DNA of 64,000 nucleotides from NCBI GenBank assembly GCA_035222895.1, contig JAVYIG010007184.1, positions 1-64,000 of the forward strand, given 5' to 3'. The DNA comes from Strongylocentrotus droebachiensis. Its lineage: Eukaryota; Echinodermata; Echinoidea; Camarodonta; Strongylocentrotidae. Each line of letters opens with the position of its first letter. Position 1 is the stretch's first letter. A program made the translations under genes and the position numbers. This document shows, one piece after another, positions 45,306 to 56,590 of this stretch. A model generated the notes under the pieces. It was not told the DNA's origin. It worked only from the letters and a program-made list of their open reading frames with translations, and searched no databases.

Positions 45306-47140
45306 AGAGGGGAGGAAAAAACACAGGATGGAAAAAAAAAATTCTGACCTTAGCTGAACTTCTTTGAAAATAGAGAGGTCCACTAGCTATGCAAGGGGAA
45401 TAACACAGTTTACCAAAATATGTGCACTGTAAAAAAAAATTGTATAAATAAAACTTGCCAAACCGGATGGTAGTTATGTGTCTGACCAATGTTTGGACAA
45501 TTTCATAATTCTTCTTCTTCTTCTTCCATTCTGAGTACATACCTCTTTACAGAGTATTATCGACTATCGTACTATACTGGGGTGTGTGCAGGTGGACAAC
45601 TACACTGGGGTTTCCCCCTACTCTTATACGAATAGTGCAGTGGGTTCTTAACGTGCAAAGGTAGTGACTCTTCTAACTTGAGTAATGTTTTGCCCATTCA
45701 CTATTACCTTTTTACTAAAAAAATCTTGAGCAAAAATTGACACATTTGGGCCTGTAATTGCCTGAAAGTTGATAGCATATATCTTCTTTAAAGTTGGACT
45801 TTTTTTTTTACACAGTACAACCTTCAAATTATTCTGGATTACAAGAAGGAAATGTGTCGCACTTTCCACGATAATGCGCATCAAACAACTTATGAGAGTC
45901 CCCCTAACAAGGTGCAGCTTGTCTGGAATTAGGTTCCATGTTTACCTGGTATCCTTCAAATATATCACCTTCATTTACTCTCATATCCCACTCAACTAGA
46001 TTATTTCTTCATCATCTTACCCAAGGCAACCCCTCGATCCGCAGTAATGGCTCTGACAGAGCTGGCATTTCGGGTATGGCAAGTCGATTGCACATCAATT
46101 TCTTTCCCGCAACAAACACTTGCGCACCGATAACATGGCGTCGTCGTAACAGCAGTTCGAATGATGAGGAAAAGTTATGTGGGTTTGTGTTTCATGCAAT
46201 TTGCATCTGGTATTTATATAATGAGATCCTAGTTGGTTAACTTGTTTTTTCCACCTCTTCATTTGTGTTTCTTGCGATAACCACAAATATTTCTACACAC
46301 TCTAAAAAAGTTATAGATTGGGGATATATAAATGCGGTCTGGGGCATTCACGAGTCATTTTGAGTCATCTAACAATTTTTACAGAATCGTTTTATCAGAA
46401 GTATATAAACATCTGTTTGTGGGAGTAAAGTTTGATTACCTTTGCCTCATAGAAGTAATAAAAAATCCTTCTAATTAAGTTTCCATATAACCAGACCCAT
46501 CATGTTGCCCACGGGTTCAAAAAAGTATTTTTATTTGAGAGATGCTAAGGATAACTATGAAGTGTTGCCAAATTTGCATAGTTCCCCCAAAATATGTTTC
46601 TTAGATACCAGAGAAACATTTGCAATGCATGTTGATGAAATCAATTCAAATTCCATCTACTTTCATCATTTTTTTAAAGTATCTCCTGATCTCTGTGGGC
46701 AGTTCTCCCAACCGGCACTCGGTCTATTTTTAGGCTGCCCCATGATATTTATTAGATCTTCAAGTTAGTAAAGATAGGAAGTGGCCTTTCAGGGGTAATT
46801 AGCTCATAATATTTTCACTAAATCAGCTTCTTGTTTTTTCCTTGTGCACTTTATCATAAAACCCTAATTATAGAACTACATGGACAGCAAAGATTTATTT
46901 TGATGGAGTAGAAAGCCTGAATAATTTGAATAATTGAACACCTTATATCTGTTTTTAGAGAGGTTAAGTGAGTTATGGATAGGAAACGTCGTTGGATGAT
47001 ACAAAATGTATAACTTTAACGCAAGAAGAAAAGGGCTCGCTCTTTATAAACGTCATACGAGGCTTGCATCTATGACGTGAGCAATGGACATGGGTCATAC
47101 AGATTAAACTGAAGGCAATCAACCCAAGATGTCCTCTACT
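45306..47140. other. No gene recognised
   Basis: Mostly unique. AGTGGGTTCTTAACGTGCAA at 45,637-45,656 reminds me of invertebrate SINE/LINE 3' regions, but I cannot support an element. The 88-codon plus-strand ORF at 46502-46768 has no domain I recognise. Confidence 0.35.
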
Positions 47141-47142
47141 AC

Positions 47143-47417
47143 AGGCCTGGCTTCATCAGCTCGAGTTTGCCAAATAACCCGCTATTTTAAATAGCCCGAT
47201 CGCAAACCAACCAGCCAGCAGTTGTAATTGACGGGATATACGGTCGAGAAAATATCCAGAGAAATCTTGGTCTTGTTTCCAAAACAATTTGCATTTGTCC
47301 AAGCTAGTTTGTGATGAGCGTATCGGTCTGGTGACGACGCTATTCAGAGCTTCGGGATAATATCGAAAGTCTGAAAATATAGTGGGTTATTTGGCAAACT
47401 CGAGCCGATGATGACAT
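47143..47417. mobile_element. Foldback element, CTTCATCAGCTCGAG family, copy 4
   Basis: Left AGGCCTGGCTTCATCAGCTC then GAGTTTGCCAAATAACCCGC. Right GGTTATTTGGCAAACTCGAG then CCGATGATGACA. Interior matches copy 3 at 28,149. Confidence 0.68.
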
Positions 47418-47516
47418 AAGAGAACATAAATGTAATAATGCCCTTCTGGTTGATCTCAGCACATGATGACTCTTCACTTGGAGTACCGGATACAAATTTT
47501 AGAGATGTCATAGTCT

Positions 47517-47705
47517 GTAGAGGTGCCGTGGTCTAGTGGATATGTCATCAGACTGTGGATCACATGGTTCACAGTCCGAGTCCTGCTGCGGCACTCATGT
47601 CCTTTGGCAAGATATTGATCTGTATCTTCCACTCTCTACCCAGGTCTTCTATCGGTCTGTTAGGTGTGACTTGGGTATAGGAGAGAATGCAAGAATATGC
47701 CATTA
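47517..47705 (+). mobile_element. tRNA-derived SINE, 3'-truncated
   Basis: GTAGAGGTGCCGTGGTCTAG begins a tRNA-like head (A box TGGTCTAGTGG at 47,529; B box decayed to TCCGAGTCC). TGTCCTTTGGCAAGA and CCACTCTCTACCCAGGT follow, as in the copy at 151. No ATT tail. Confidence 0.68.
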
Positions 47706-47728
47706 CTGAACTCAAAGACCATCTTTAA

Positions 47729-48129
47729 AGGGGAACACCACCCTGATATTTAATTGATTTCAATAGAAGCAGAAAAATGAGAGAAGCAGGTCATTGGAAG
47801 TTTGAGCTAAAAAATGATTAAAGAAAGAAAGTTATGAATTTTTTATGGTGGAATTAATCAAACACTAATTGGCAACTCTGTGACATATATTGCGAGCTCC
47901 CCTCCCATTTGCCCAATATTAAAAATTAAAAAAACTTTAGAGGAGCTTAAAATATACGTCACAGTGTTGCCAAATTGTGTTTCACTAATGAAAAATTCAA
48001 AAATTCAATAACTTTCCTATTTTTAATCAGATATTACTCAAACTTTTACTAACTTGTTTCTCTCATTTTTATTTCATTTTCTTTGTTGCTTTAATTAAAG
48101 CTAACTCAATATCAGGATGGACTTCCCCT
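47729..48129. mobile_element. MITE with TTAA target duplication, AGGGGAA termini
   Basis: AGGGGAACACCACCCTGATA at the left; TATCAGGATGGACTTCCCCT at the right. TTAA at 47725-47728 and 48130-48133. Arms extend far inward (AATGAGAGAAGCAGGT / ACTTGTTTCTCTCATTTTTA; AAAGAAAGTTATGAATTTTT / AAAATTCAATAACTTTC), over 150 bp each, so RNA from it would fold as one hairpin. Probably Kolobok-like; no transposase. Confidence 0.78.
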
Positions 48130-48329
48130 TTAAAGGTCTTACAGCAAGCTGGCCTGGGCAAAGAAAAGACAAGGTTCTAAAGAAACAATCAATTACCAGG
48201 TAGACTGATATGGAATGGAGTGATCATTAAACCCTTTATTGACACCCTTGGTAGGATGAAATGATGAGAGAAGATGTATACACCTCATCTCTCAATGCAT
48301 CAGTTCATATGTGAGGAGATAGGACCTGA

Positions 48330-48720
48330 CAGAAGAATGTATTAATTACCAATCACACTACCAGAGGACCGAGGACCAGAGCAGGGAAGGGTAAGACGAT
48401 GGGGCAAAGGTGGGGAAGGGGGCAGGATGGAATCAGGAAGAATGCATTAATTACCAATCACACTACCAGAGAACCAGAGCATGGAGGGGTAATATGATGG
48501 GGCGAAGGTGGGGGGGGGGGGGGTAAAACCAAGGCTGACATCAGAATGGATTAATTACCAATCACACAACCAGAGGACCAGAGCAGGGAGTGGTGAGGAG
48601 ATGGGCACAGGAGATGGGCCAAAAAAAAGATGAGGCAAAGATAAGGGAGATGTTAGGGGGGAGGTCGTAGAGCAATGGGGGGAGGTAGGATGGTATCCTT
48701 TTCAGAAAATCAGAGCCGGT
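48330..48720. repeat. Tandem repeat, about 105-bp units, three copies
   Basis: ATTAATTACCAATCACACTA occurs at 48341 and 48446 and, with one change, at 48550, each followed by CCAGAG, ACCAGAGCAGGGA and a G-rich tail with GGGCAAAGGTGGGG. Confidence 0.75.
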
Positions 48721-49225
48721 GGGGAAGGGAATTAGAAGGGACTGAAGATGTAGGGGAGATGCAGGGAGATGATAAGTTTGCTGTAAATTAATAAGAACAA
48801 ATTATTATTATTAATAATGGGCATATCAGAGAGTGAGAAAAGAGATAGGAAGAGGTGGCTGGTAGCCTAATCAACAATTTAATAATATCTGTCAATCCAT
48901 CAAAGAACCAGAGTAGGAGTGCAAGATGTCTTGATCATATGACTGAAATACCAATGATGCAACAATATAGAGGACAGATAGACAAAAACATGCAAGGTTC
49001 CATGACAGGGTTCTTCAACCTCTAGTTCTGGATGTAAAGAGGAAAATACAGACAGCAAAAATGTATCTTTGACTAAACAAGAGTGCTCTCACTGATTTGA
49101 TACCCAGATTGCCACTGAAGAATGAGTGCTCTTAGGTGATTGCAAAGGCAAAACAGCATCAAGAGTTCAAGAGTCTTTCAATTTGAAAATGTTTAGGGAT
49201 GTTGTGGGTAATCAAACAAGCATGT
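48721..49225. other. No gene recognised
   Basis: Nothing beyond a short ATT repeat at about 48,800-48,815. Confidence 0.4.
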
Positions 49226-49239
49226 TGTGTTCATTTATC

Positions 49240-49430
49240 AGGCCCCCCCCCCCCCCCTCCCCTTCCTCTCCTGCACGCACATTTACAATTATCTCTTTCT
49301 CTCCTCTCTCCTTCACTTTACAAACAACCTCCCCCTCTCACACCTCCAATCCCCCTCCCCCTCTCTACCCTTGCCCACCCCACTTATCCATTCCCTCACC
49401 CCTCCCCTTCCCCACCCCCCTTCCTCCTCC

Positions 49431-49472
<42 letters not shown>

Positions 49473-49562
49473 TCCCCTCTCACCCTCTCCCTCTCACCCT
49501 CTCCCCCTCCCCCTCCCTATCTCTCTCAAATCTGTCTCATCCTCTTTGTCTTCCCCTTCTCC
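49240..49562. repeat. C- and CT-rich polypyrimidine tract
   Basis: C runs at 49,242-49,257 and 49,430-49,440, CT dinucleotides at 49,441-49,468, CCCTCTC repeats to 49,520. All three forward frames stay open; low complexity, not coding. Confidence 0.88.
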
Positions 49563-49564
49563 AC

Positions 49565-50305
49565 TGTAGATCTCTTCAGTGTCAATGTGAACCACAGATT
49601 AAGGAGCCTAGAGCTGTCTCAACAGCTGACACAGAGCGTAAATGCAGCGATTAACTCTCATCTGATTTGACCAAGCCGCGAAAGTCTGCAAGGTTTTAAA
49701 CAGCTGAACCGACTACAATCCCTGATTGAATCACAGCCTTTCATGGATTTGACTTTATCTTGGTTCCTGTTGGCGATTACTAAAAAAAAATGATAATTCT
49801 CTTTTTCATGAATGGATGAATGTTGTCTCTATAATCTATATATACAGAGATGCAATAACCCCTCAACCTCCTCCCCCCCCCCCCTCCCTCCTTTCCCAAA
49901 AATTAAATGTAATGGAAATGCACAGATTTTAAAATCCATGTGAACAGTTCAGAGTTCTGCAGACCAGTTTCTGACATTATACCTTTACTTTCTAATCCTT
50001 TACCATAAAGCAAGACTTTCTCATGATACAATCATTCTTATCAAACAATATTTGTCTTTCAAAAATATGCTAAGAATTCTAAATGCCCTGAGACTCTTTA
50101 TTCATTGACACAACTATATAGGAGTGATATGAACATTTATGAATAATTCTTTCTGCTTTTGAGCTGCCACACAAATAATTATGCAACCAGTCATCTATTG
50201 GATTGATTTTGTAAAGCACAAGTACATTTTCATGTAATGCACTATTTAAATTTAAAATATAATTACTATTACTTTTCAACATGTTGTTTCTCAAGTTACA
50301 TTGTA
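49565..50305. other. No gene recognised
   Basis: AT-rich; C run at 49,873-49,883. Nothing else supported. Confidence 0.4.
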
Positions 50306-50309
50306 TCTT

Positions 50310-50689
50310 TAGTTTTGGTCACGCGATAGCATTGTGAAAGAAACGTTGTGGAATCAATCCGAAAAGGTTGATCATCCAGTATATAAGTATTTGTGTGTAC
50401 CAGTACTGCAAGGTTCTGGAATCATCAAAATGATAAGAAATTTGGCCCAGTCTTGGTAAAGTAACAAGCACTGTACACAAAAAGATGTATATGGGACTAC
50501 ACAAACTTGTGGCATAAAAATCTGTCCCGATTTGTATGATGTTACATGCCATATTCAGAATATTAAGGCTTTTGAAGAGCCATGCTTTTCTTGGAACATT
50601 TTTTATCTGATGTTCATCCACTCTTGCATAATACAATGATAACGCTCACAAATTATTTTTCCCCCTCTTCTCAGAACTCAACCTTCTCT
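50310..50689. mobile_element. TTAA element family of 27,006, second copy
   Basis: Runs opposite to 27,006. GCAAGGTTCTGGAATCATCA, AGATGTATATGGGACTA, GAAGAGCCATGCTTTTC and finally CAGAACTCAACCTTCTCT before TTAA (50690-50693). The left terminus is mutated (TTTAGTTTTGGTCACGCG). Unlike 27,006 it has no MITE inside, so it gives the uninterrupted form. Confidence 0.68.
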
Positions 50690-50693
50690 TTAA

Positions 50694-51146
50694 AACAAAA
50701 ACGGAGGAAGAGTGTTTATATAACCATCCTCCATCATGCAATCAAGATACTATTGTAAATTGTTGTCACCCTACGCTTTGGCTGGAGGAGAAATGCATCA
50801 TCAGGAGGATCCAGAATGGTTCTTTCTGGATCGCATCATCTGTCTGGGAGATGCTACTGGATAGAGATTGGGGTGTATAGGATGTCTCTAAGAAATGTCT
50901 CTAGAAATGGTTAACTTGATATACATGTATGAGAAATGGGACAAAGAGAATGACTTTCATCAAAGCAAGGAAAAGCAACAAGAATACATTTCATCTGATG
51001 AAAAGATTTCAAATATGTATGGTAAAGGAAAAGAAGGTCATCTCATAAAGTTCAGAGCTAGTTATATATCACCAATATACCATATATCTAAAATTGGTCT
51101 ATATAGAAAAGGTACTGGATATTTGTCTCGCTCACTTATTTACCAT
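50694..51146. other. No gene recognised
   Basis: The 123-codon plus-strand ORF at 50895-51266 starts in unique sequence and runs into the foldback element. No domain recognised. Confidence 0.35.
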
Positions 51147-51713
51147 CTGTTAAGAGCCAGAAGGGTGTTAACTCTAGGCGTGTCTTCACTATCTCGAGAT
51201 TGCCAAATATCCAGCTATTTGAACTATCCCGATTGCAAATTATCCAGCTATTTGCGTCTTCATTAGACCGAAGTAGCAAATTAGCTGGATAGTTGGTCGG
51301 GATAATATCCCAAGATATCTCGGTCTAGTTTGCAAAATATCCCACTATTTCCGAACTAGCGGGATAGTTTGCGACCGTCTTCATTAGACCGAAGTACGGA
51401 GTCAAATATCCCGATCCCATCATGCACAACGATTTCCGGTTCGCACATGCGATCTATACCGCTCAGCGCGCTAGTACAACCACTGACCTCAAGTAAACAT
51501 GGAAAACCGCAAACAAGACCGAGATATCTTGGGATATTATCCCGACCAACTATCCAGCTAATTTGCTACTTCTGGCTAATGAAGACGCAAATATGCTGGA
51601 TAGTTTGCGATCGGGATAATTCGAATAGCTGGATATTATGCAATCTCGAGAGAGTGCAGACACGCCTTCTGTGTTACAGCATATGAGTTAATGCCCTTCT
51701 GGTTCTAAGCAGA
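51147..51713. repeat. GCCAGAAGGG small palindrome split by a foldback element
   Basis: Left arm CTGTTAAGAGCCAGAAGGG (51147-51165) and GTTAACTCT. Right arm GAGTTAATGCCCTTCTGG (51685-51702) and TTCTAAGCAG. Without the insertion at 51,176-51,667 and one TCT, the host repeat is about 72 bp, almost fully palindromic around GTGTTACAGCATAT. Confidence 0.6.
51176..51667. mobile_element. Foldback element, CTTCATCAGCTCGAG family, copy 5 (largest)
   Basis: 492 bp. Ends AGGCGTGTCTTCACTATCTC and complement ending GACACGCCT. TCT on both sides (51173-51175, 51668-51670). The arms pair for about 180 bp (CCAGCTATTTGAACTATCCC, TTGCGTCTTCATTAG, CCCAAGATATCTCGGTCT) around a roughly 130-bp centre with GCTCAGCGCGCTAG. 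The arms themselves contain smaller palindromes. No coding function apparent (ORF 51369-51686 lies in repeat). Confidence 0.78.
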
Positions 51714-52034
51714 TAATATGCTAATCAGACTTCAGCATTGATTTTCTCAAATCTAATGACTTTTTATATAGGCAAATTTGATAATTAAGTAGTTATCCTT
51801 ATCTGTGATATGTTCATATGCAGATTTTCATTTTTTTCTAAAAATGAAATGACATTAGTTTCTGTTTTATTTTCAAATATCTGTTTACACTCTTATTCAC
51901 ATTGTTGATTGACTGAGGTGTCATTTGATAATGTAATACAGCTATACATTGGACTTTGTAATTAATTTTATGGTTTCTGTCCTCTTTATATATGTTAACT
52001 TTGTCTGCTTCGAGTAAGACAGGAATTATCTCGG

Positions 52035-52075
52035 TGTAAAAGTATACAAGTTAACACCCTTATGGCTCTATTAAC
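52035..52075 (+). repeat. Half copy of GCCAGAAGGG palindrome
   Basis: GGTGTAAAAGTATACAAGTT then AACACCCTTATGGCTCTATT aligns with the spacer and right arm at 51,671-51,713. Confidence 0.45.
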
Positions 52076-52079
52076 ATAA

Positions 52080-52375
52080 ACCCCGTTTTAACTCTGGCAC
52101 TGGCTAAAGAGTGACTGTTTACTCTGTTTTAACTCTGGCACTGGTTAAAGAATTAAGTTTCCTCTGTTTCAACTATGATACTGGTATAGAGTTGATCTTT
52201 TACTCTGTTTTAAATATATAGCACTGGTTATATAAAGAGTTGATGTTAAATCTGTTTTAAATCTGGCACTTGCTAAAGAGTTGATGTTATCTCTGTTTTA
52301 AATCTGGCACTTGTTAAAGAGTTGATGTAAACTCCATTTTAACTAATACACTTGAGTAAAGATTTAATGCCCTCT
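52080..52375. repeat. Tandem repeat, 53-65 bp units
   Basis: CTGTTTTAACTCTGGCACTG and GTTAAAGAGTTGATGT-type words recur about six times with growing divergence. Confidence 0.8.
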
Positions 52376-52780
52376 CCATGTTCAAGTTGTCTCAACAGAA
52401 AATTTATAGTCTTATTCACATTGATTAATGGAAGTTTCATTTCATACGGATAAACATTTGATCACCCACTTAAACTATAAACACCAGTCCACCAAAGAAC
52501 TAATGTTGGTTGCCAGGCAACCATCACTTGCATCCAGGATACCCTGCTCCCAACGAGCAATCCATCAACTTAAGAACCCTTCCATGACAAGACGATAATG
52601 ATGCTCCTGTAATCTACCTGACAGGAACATGAAATACAATCGATGGTTAATGTACCAGCACCCACTCAAAACATGGTCATTGATAAATTATCAATAGATC
52701 ACTCAATGTAAAGTATACAAAAATGCCTCATAAAAGAGTAGAGATGCACCGTATAAATAGTGGCGGGTCCAAGAGAATCC
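52376..52780. other. No gene recognised
   Basis: AT-rich unique sequence leading into a polypyrimidine array. Confidence 0.4.
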
Positions 52781-52834
52781 CCCCCCCCCTCGACCAAATT
52801 AAACCCTATCTAAGCTTTCCCTTAAACAACTGTA

Positions 52835-53836
52835 ATCCCGCTCCCTCCCCTCCCTCTCCTCTCTCCCTCTCCTCCCCTCCCTCTCCCCTCTCCTCCCCTC
52901 CCCTCCCTCTCCCTTCCCTTCCCTCTCCCCTCCCCTCCCCTCCCTCTCCCCTCCCTCTCCTCTCCTCCCCTCCCTCTCCCTTCCCTTCCCTCTTCCCTCC
53001 CCCTCCCTCTCCTCCCCTCTCCTCCCTTCCCTCTCCCTCTCCTCCCTTCCCTCTCCTCTCCTCCCCTCCCTCTCCCTTCCCTCTCCTCCCTCCCCTCTCC
53101 CTCTCCCCTCTCCTCCCTCTCCTCCGTTTCCCCTCCCTCTCCCCTCCCTCCCTCTTCCCTCCCTTTCCCCTCCCCTCTCTCTTCCCTCCCTTTCCCCTCC
53201 CCTCTCTCTTCCCTTCCTATCCCCACTCCTCCCCCCCCTCTCTCCCCTCATCTCCTCTCCTCCCTCTCCTCTCTCACCTCCCTTTCCCTCCCTCACCACT
53301 CTCCTCCCTCTCCCCTCCCCCTCCCTCTCCTCCCCTCTCCTCCCTTCCCTCTCCCTCTCCTCCCTTCCCTCTCCTCCCTCCCCTCTCCCCTCTCCTCCCT
53401 CTCCTCCGTTTCCCCTCCCTCTCCCCTCCCTCCCTCTTCCCTCCCTTTCCCCTCCCCTCTCTCTTCCCTTCCTATCCCCACTCCTCCCCCCCTCTCTCCC
53501 CTCATCTCCTCTCCTCCCTCTCCTCTCTCACCTCCCTTTCCCTCCCTCACCCCTCTCCTCCCTCTCCCCTCCCCCTCCCTCTCCTCCCCTCTCCTCCCTT
53601 CCCTCTCCCTCTCCTCCCTTCCCTCTCCTCCCTCCCCTCTCCCCTCTCCTCCCTCTCCTCCGTTTCCCCTCCCTCTCCCCTCCCTCCCTCTTCCCTCCCT
53701 TTCCCCTCCCCTCTCTCTTCCCTTCCTATCCCCACTCCTCCCCCCCCTCTCTCCCCTCATCTCCTCTCCTCCCTCTCCTCTCTCACCTCCCTTTCCCTCC
53801 CTCACCCCTCTCCTCCCTATCCACTCCCCTCCCTCT
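52835..53836. repeat. Polypyrimidine array with 255-bp higher-order period
   Basis: One kilobase of almost pure C/T (CCCTCTCCCCTCC). The rare word CCCCACTCCTCC recurs at 53221, 53476 and 53730, and the sequence around it repeats with a 254-255 bp period over about three units. A 399-codon Pro/Ser/Leu ORF (52723-53922, plus) and Arg/Glu/Gly ORFs on the other strand are by-products of a stop-free composition. Long mirror-like purine/pyrimidine tracts can form triplex DNA. Confidence 0.92.
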
Positions 53837-53839
53837 TTT

Positions 53840-54780
53840 TCTATTATAGACATACAGTGTACATACAATTCATATTCATCCAATTTGCTACTGATCTAAA
53901 TATCACCCATAACTTTTTATAATGGAACTAAGGTTTATTTCAACTTCATTATACTGTGTGAAATAATGCCTAGATGGTGTATTCCGTCATTACAAAAAGA
54001 TATGTATAGTCCTCTTATGTCTAGGCTAGACGACCAACTGAAGTTTTCTTGAAGAGAAAGTGAAAGACATTCTGTAGTCTATCGGTACTCATGTCATAAA
54101 TATGTAAGCTTTCCCTGAATATAAATCATGTTTCATGACATTCATGTTAATCAATGTCAAGTTAACTGATGCATAAATAATGAGTAAACAATTAAACTCA
54201 TTAAAAAATCTTCAGGCAAAAAATAAATGTATGATGGCAACCCTACTTCATAACAACCAATATACCAGTATTGCACACAAAATATATCATTCAAAAGTGT
54301 TCGTAGTACTTGTAAATGCTTCACAGTAAGTGTTTCTAGAACAAATGAACGGGAAAATTAAAATGTGTGGTTTAAGGTATAACTCATACTTTAATTACAT
54401 ATTGTAAATCAATAAACTTTGAAGCAGAAAATCTATTAAATTGGCTTTAATTTCCCATCTAAACTTGAGGAAATACATTGTTATTTAACAAGAAGCATTG
54501 CACATCTCACTTACATGTACAAAGATCACTGCTCTACCACTGAGTCTCAACAAATTAAAAGGAGAAAAATGCAGTCAATCTATATTCCTGTATCTTTTAA
54601 CATACAGATTCATCAGTATGCCTAGTCACATAGTACTAGCCTTTGTTTCATTTTATCCAATTCCACAACATTTTTTTACCACCAAAAAATTGACTTTCGC
54701 CTTTTAAGTAGATCTAAATTTGCAAATAAGGTTTTTGTAAGCAGTGTACCATGTCATATTCTGAATGAAGCTTGAAGAAA
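53840..54780. other. No gene recognised
   Basis: AT-rich unique sequence. Confidence 0.4.
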
Positions 54781-54794
54781 AAATAATTTCTAGT

Positions 54795-55115
54795 GTAAAC
54801 ACACCCATTGCTGGAAGACAGCGATGAATCATTTTGGGTAGGTACATCAAAGAAACAATTACTTTCCCCGGTGTGAACACAACCAATGTTAAGACTGGCT
54901 ATTCACACGAAACTGTGAATCACCATTTAGGTATCAGTTTTGCCCCCAGTGTGAACACGTTCATTGAATGTTAAGACTGGCTATTCATACGAAACAGTGA
55001 ATCACCATTTAGGTATCAGTTTTTCCCCCAGTGTGAACACGTTCATTGAATGTTTAGACAGGCGATTCATTGCTGGGAGACATGCGGTGAATCATACTAG
55101 GTATGCCCTGGCTAA
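54795..55115. repeat. 82-bp tandem repeat
   Basis: TGTTAAGACTGGCTATTCA at 54887 and 54969, with TGTTTAGACAGGCGATTCAT at 55051 (82-bp steps). GTGTGAACACGTTCATTGAA ends the units. A decayed unit lies upstream. A TGTGAACACGTTCAT word also occurs beside the 128-bp satellite at about 22,373. Confidence 0.8.
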
Positions 55116-56340
55116 AAATAATCCTTTCATTGGGTTATCATCACAAAGCCTCTAATATGAAGAGCCCCCAGGCCTCTCAGTCTCACCTAACTCAAAGTCG
55201 TTCTCAGTCAACATGAACAGTCTTTATATTGAAGGGGGGTTTGGGGGGGGCGGGCTCTATGAATGGTGCATTGTACAATCAGGTCCATCCAGTGATACTA
55301 CTGACAGAATATCAGTCAAATTCAATCAATATTCATACCCTTTAATCAAAAGGAATAAATCACTGGAAAAGTAGAAAATCGTGAATCCTCAAAAAAAGTT
55401 AGATCACTCCAAAATCTATAAAACGTATTTGGTTAACAGAAAAATGTGCTAATGGAAAACTTGATTTTTTATATATACGTTTCAAGGCCTTCATGAAAGT
55501 TAACCTGCTTTCAAGTTGTGTATGTTTCAAACTAGACAATGCCCATAGAGTTTCCAATAAGTCACTATGAAACATTTGTCAGCTATTAAAGATTGTTCGT
55601 TCGCGTCTCCCTTAGATCAAGATATAGTTATGTAAAGTTCCTTCATTAAATTTAAATTAAATTAAAGATAACAGATGCTCTATGTTACACTTACAGGTAC
55701 TTCATACATAGGTTCTAAGAAATGCACTTCTAGCACTGCATGTGTTATCTAACCAAATATGATTTTTATCATTAATTTGATCATAATATACTTAAAAAGA
55801 AGCTATCAACCATTTATAGCTACCTGTGGTGTAGAGGAGGCCTCTTTAATGCAGATCTACATACAATCTAATTTTCATGTGCTGCCACAGTCATTAGCAT
55901 GAGTGCATTTATCACCTGGTAGTCAGTATAACCCTTTTGAAGGGGACACTCAGGTTTGCTTCGATTGATACAAACCTATGCCAATATTTTCATCCAATTG
56001 TTCTTAATTAGTCAAAAACTTCTGAGATTTTTGCCATGACGAATGCTTCTTCTGGCATGCTCAGCTTCATTTTTCATGAATTCACTTTCACTTCCATTTA
56101 AAAATACTCGTACAGAGCAACACACGGAAATATGTTATATCTAACAATTATAACATAATGAATTCATAACTATATAGGTAATAATTATGAAAATGAGGAA
56201 AAGAGAAACGTTGAAAGGCTACAGGAGCCTTGTCAACTGAAGCAAGTCCTCTTTAAAAAAAAAAATCAATACAAAATAACATCTATAGAGAGCTCCATGT
56301 AGAATTGTGTGAAATCCGCGTTAACTTTATTTGCTACCGA
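55116..56340. other. No gene recognised
   Basis: AT-rich; G runs at 55,233-55,249. Nothing else supported. Confidence 0.4.
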
Positions 56341-56344
56341 TTGA

Positions 56345-56590
56345 AACCCTAGATTGCCACATTGTTGGAATACATGATACAATCTACATTATGTGTGTGT
56401 CAAAGGTTGAATATGGCAATCCACTGTTTGTTCGATTAGTTGACTTAAGCTAGTAAAAAGTTAAAATGCTACATTGTTGGGATTAAATGATACACATACA
56501 CCCTATACTGTGTGTGTGTGTGTCGGATGTTGAATATGGCAATCCACTGTTTGTTCAATTAGTTGACTGAAGCAAGTAAAAAGTTAAATT
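56345..56590. repeat. Tandem duplication of about 125 bp
   Basis: GAATATGGCAATCCACTGTT and TTAGTTGACT are present in both halves (about 56,409 and 56,533), as is GCYACATTGTTGG (56,355; 56,468), each with a GTGTGTGT tract. Confidence 0.8.

Noticed and set aside
45425-45821. Inverted-repeat element ended by CACTGTAAAAAAAA
   Set aside because: Similarity is little more than CACTGT plus A runs; no extended arm or flank duplication.
46502-46768. 88-codon ORF as an exon
   Set aside because: No recognisable domain, no convincing splice sites, length expected by chance.
52723-53922. 399-codon Pro/Ser/Leu ORF, and Arg/Glu/Gly ORFs on the other strand
   Set aside because: Pure polypyrimidine tract; length comes from the absence of A and G, not from selection.
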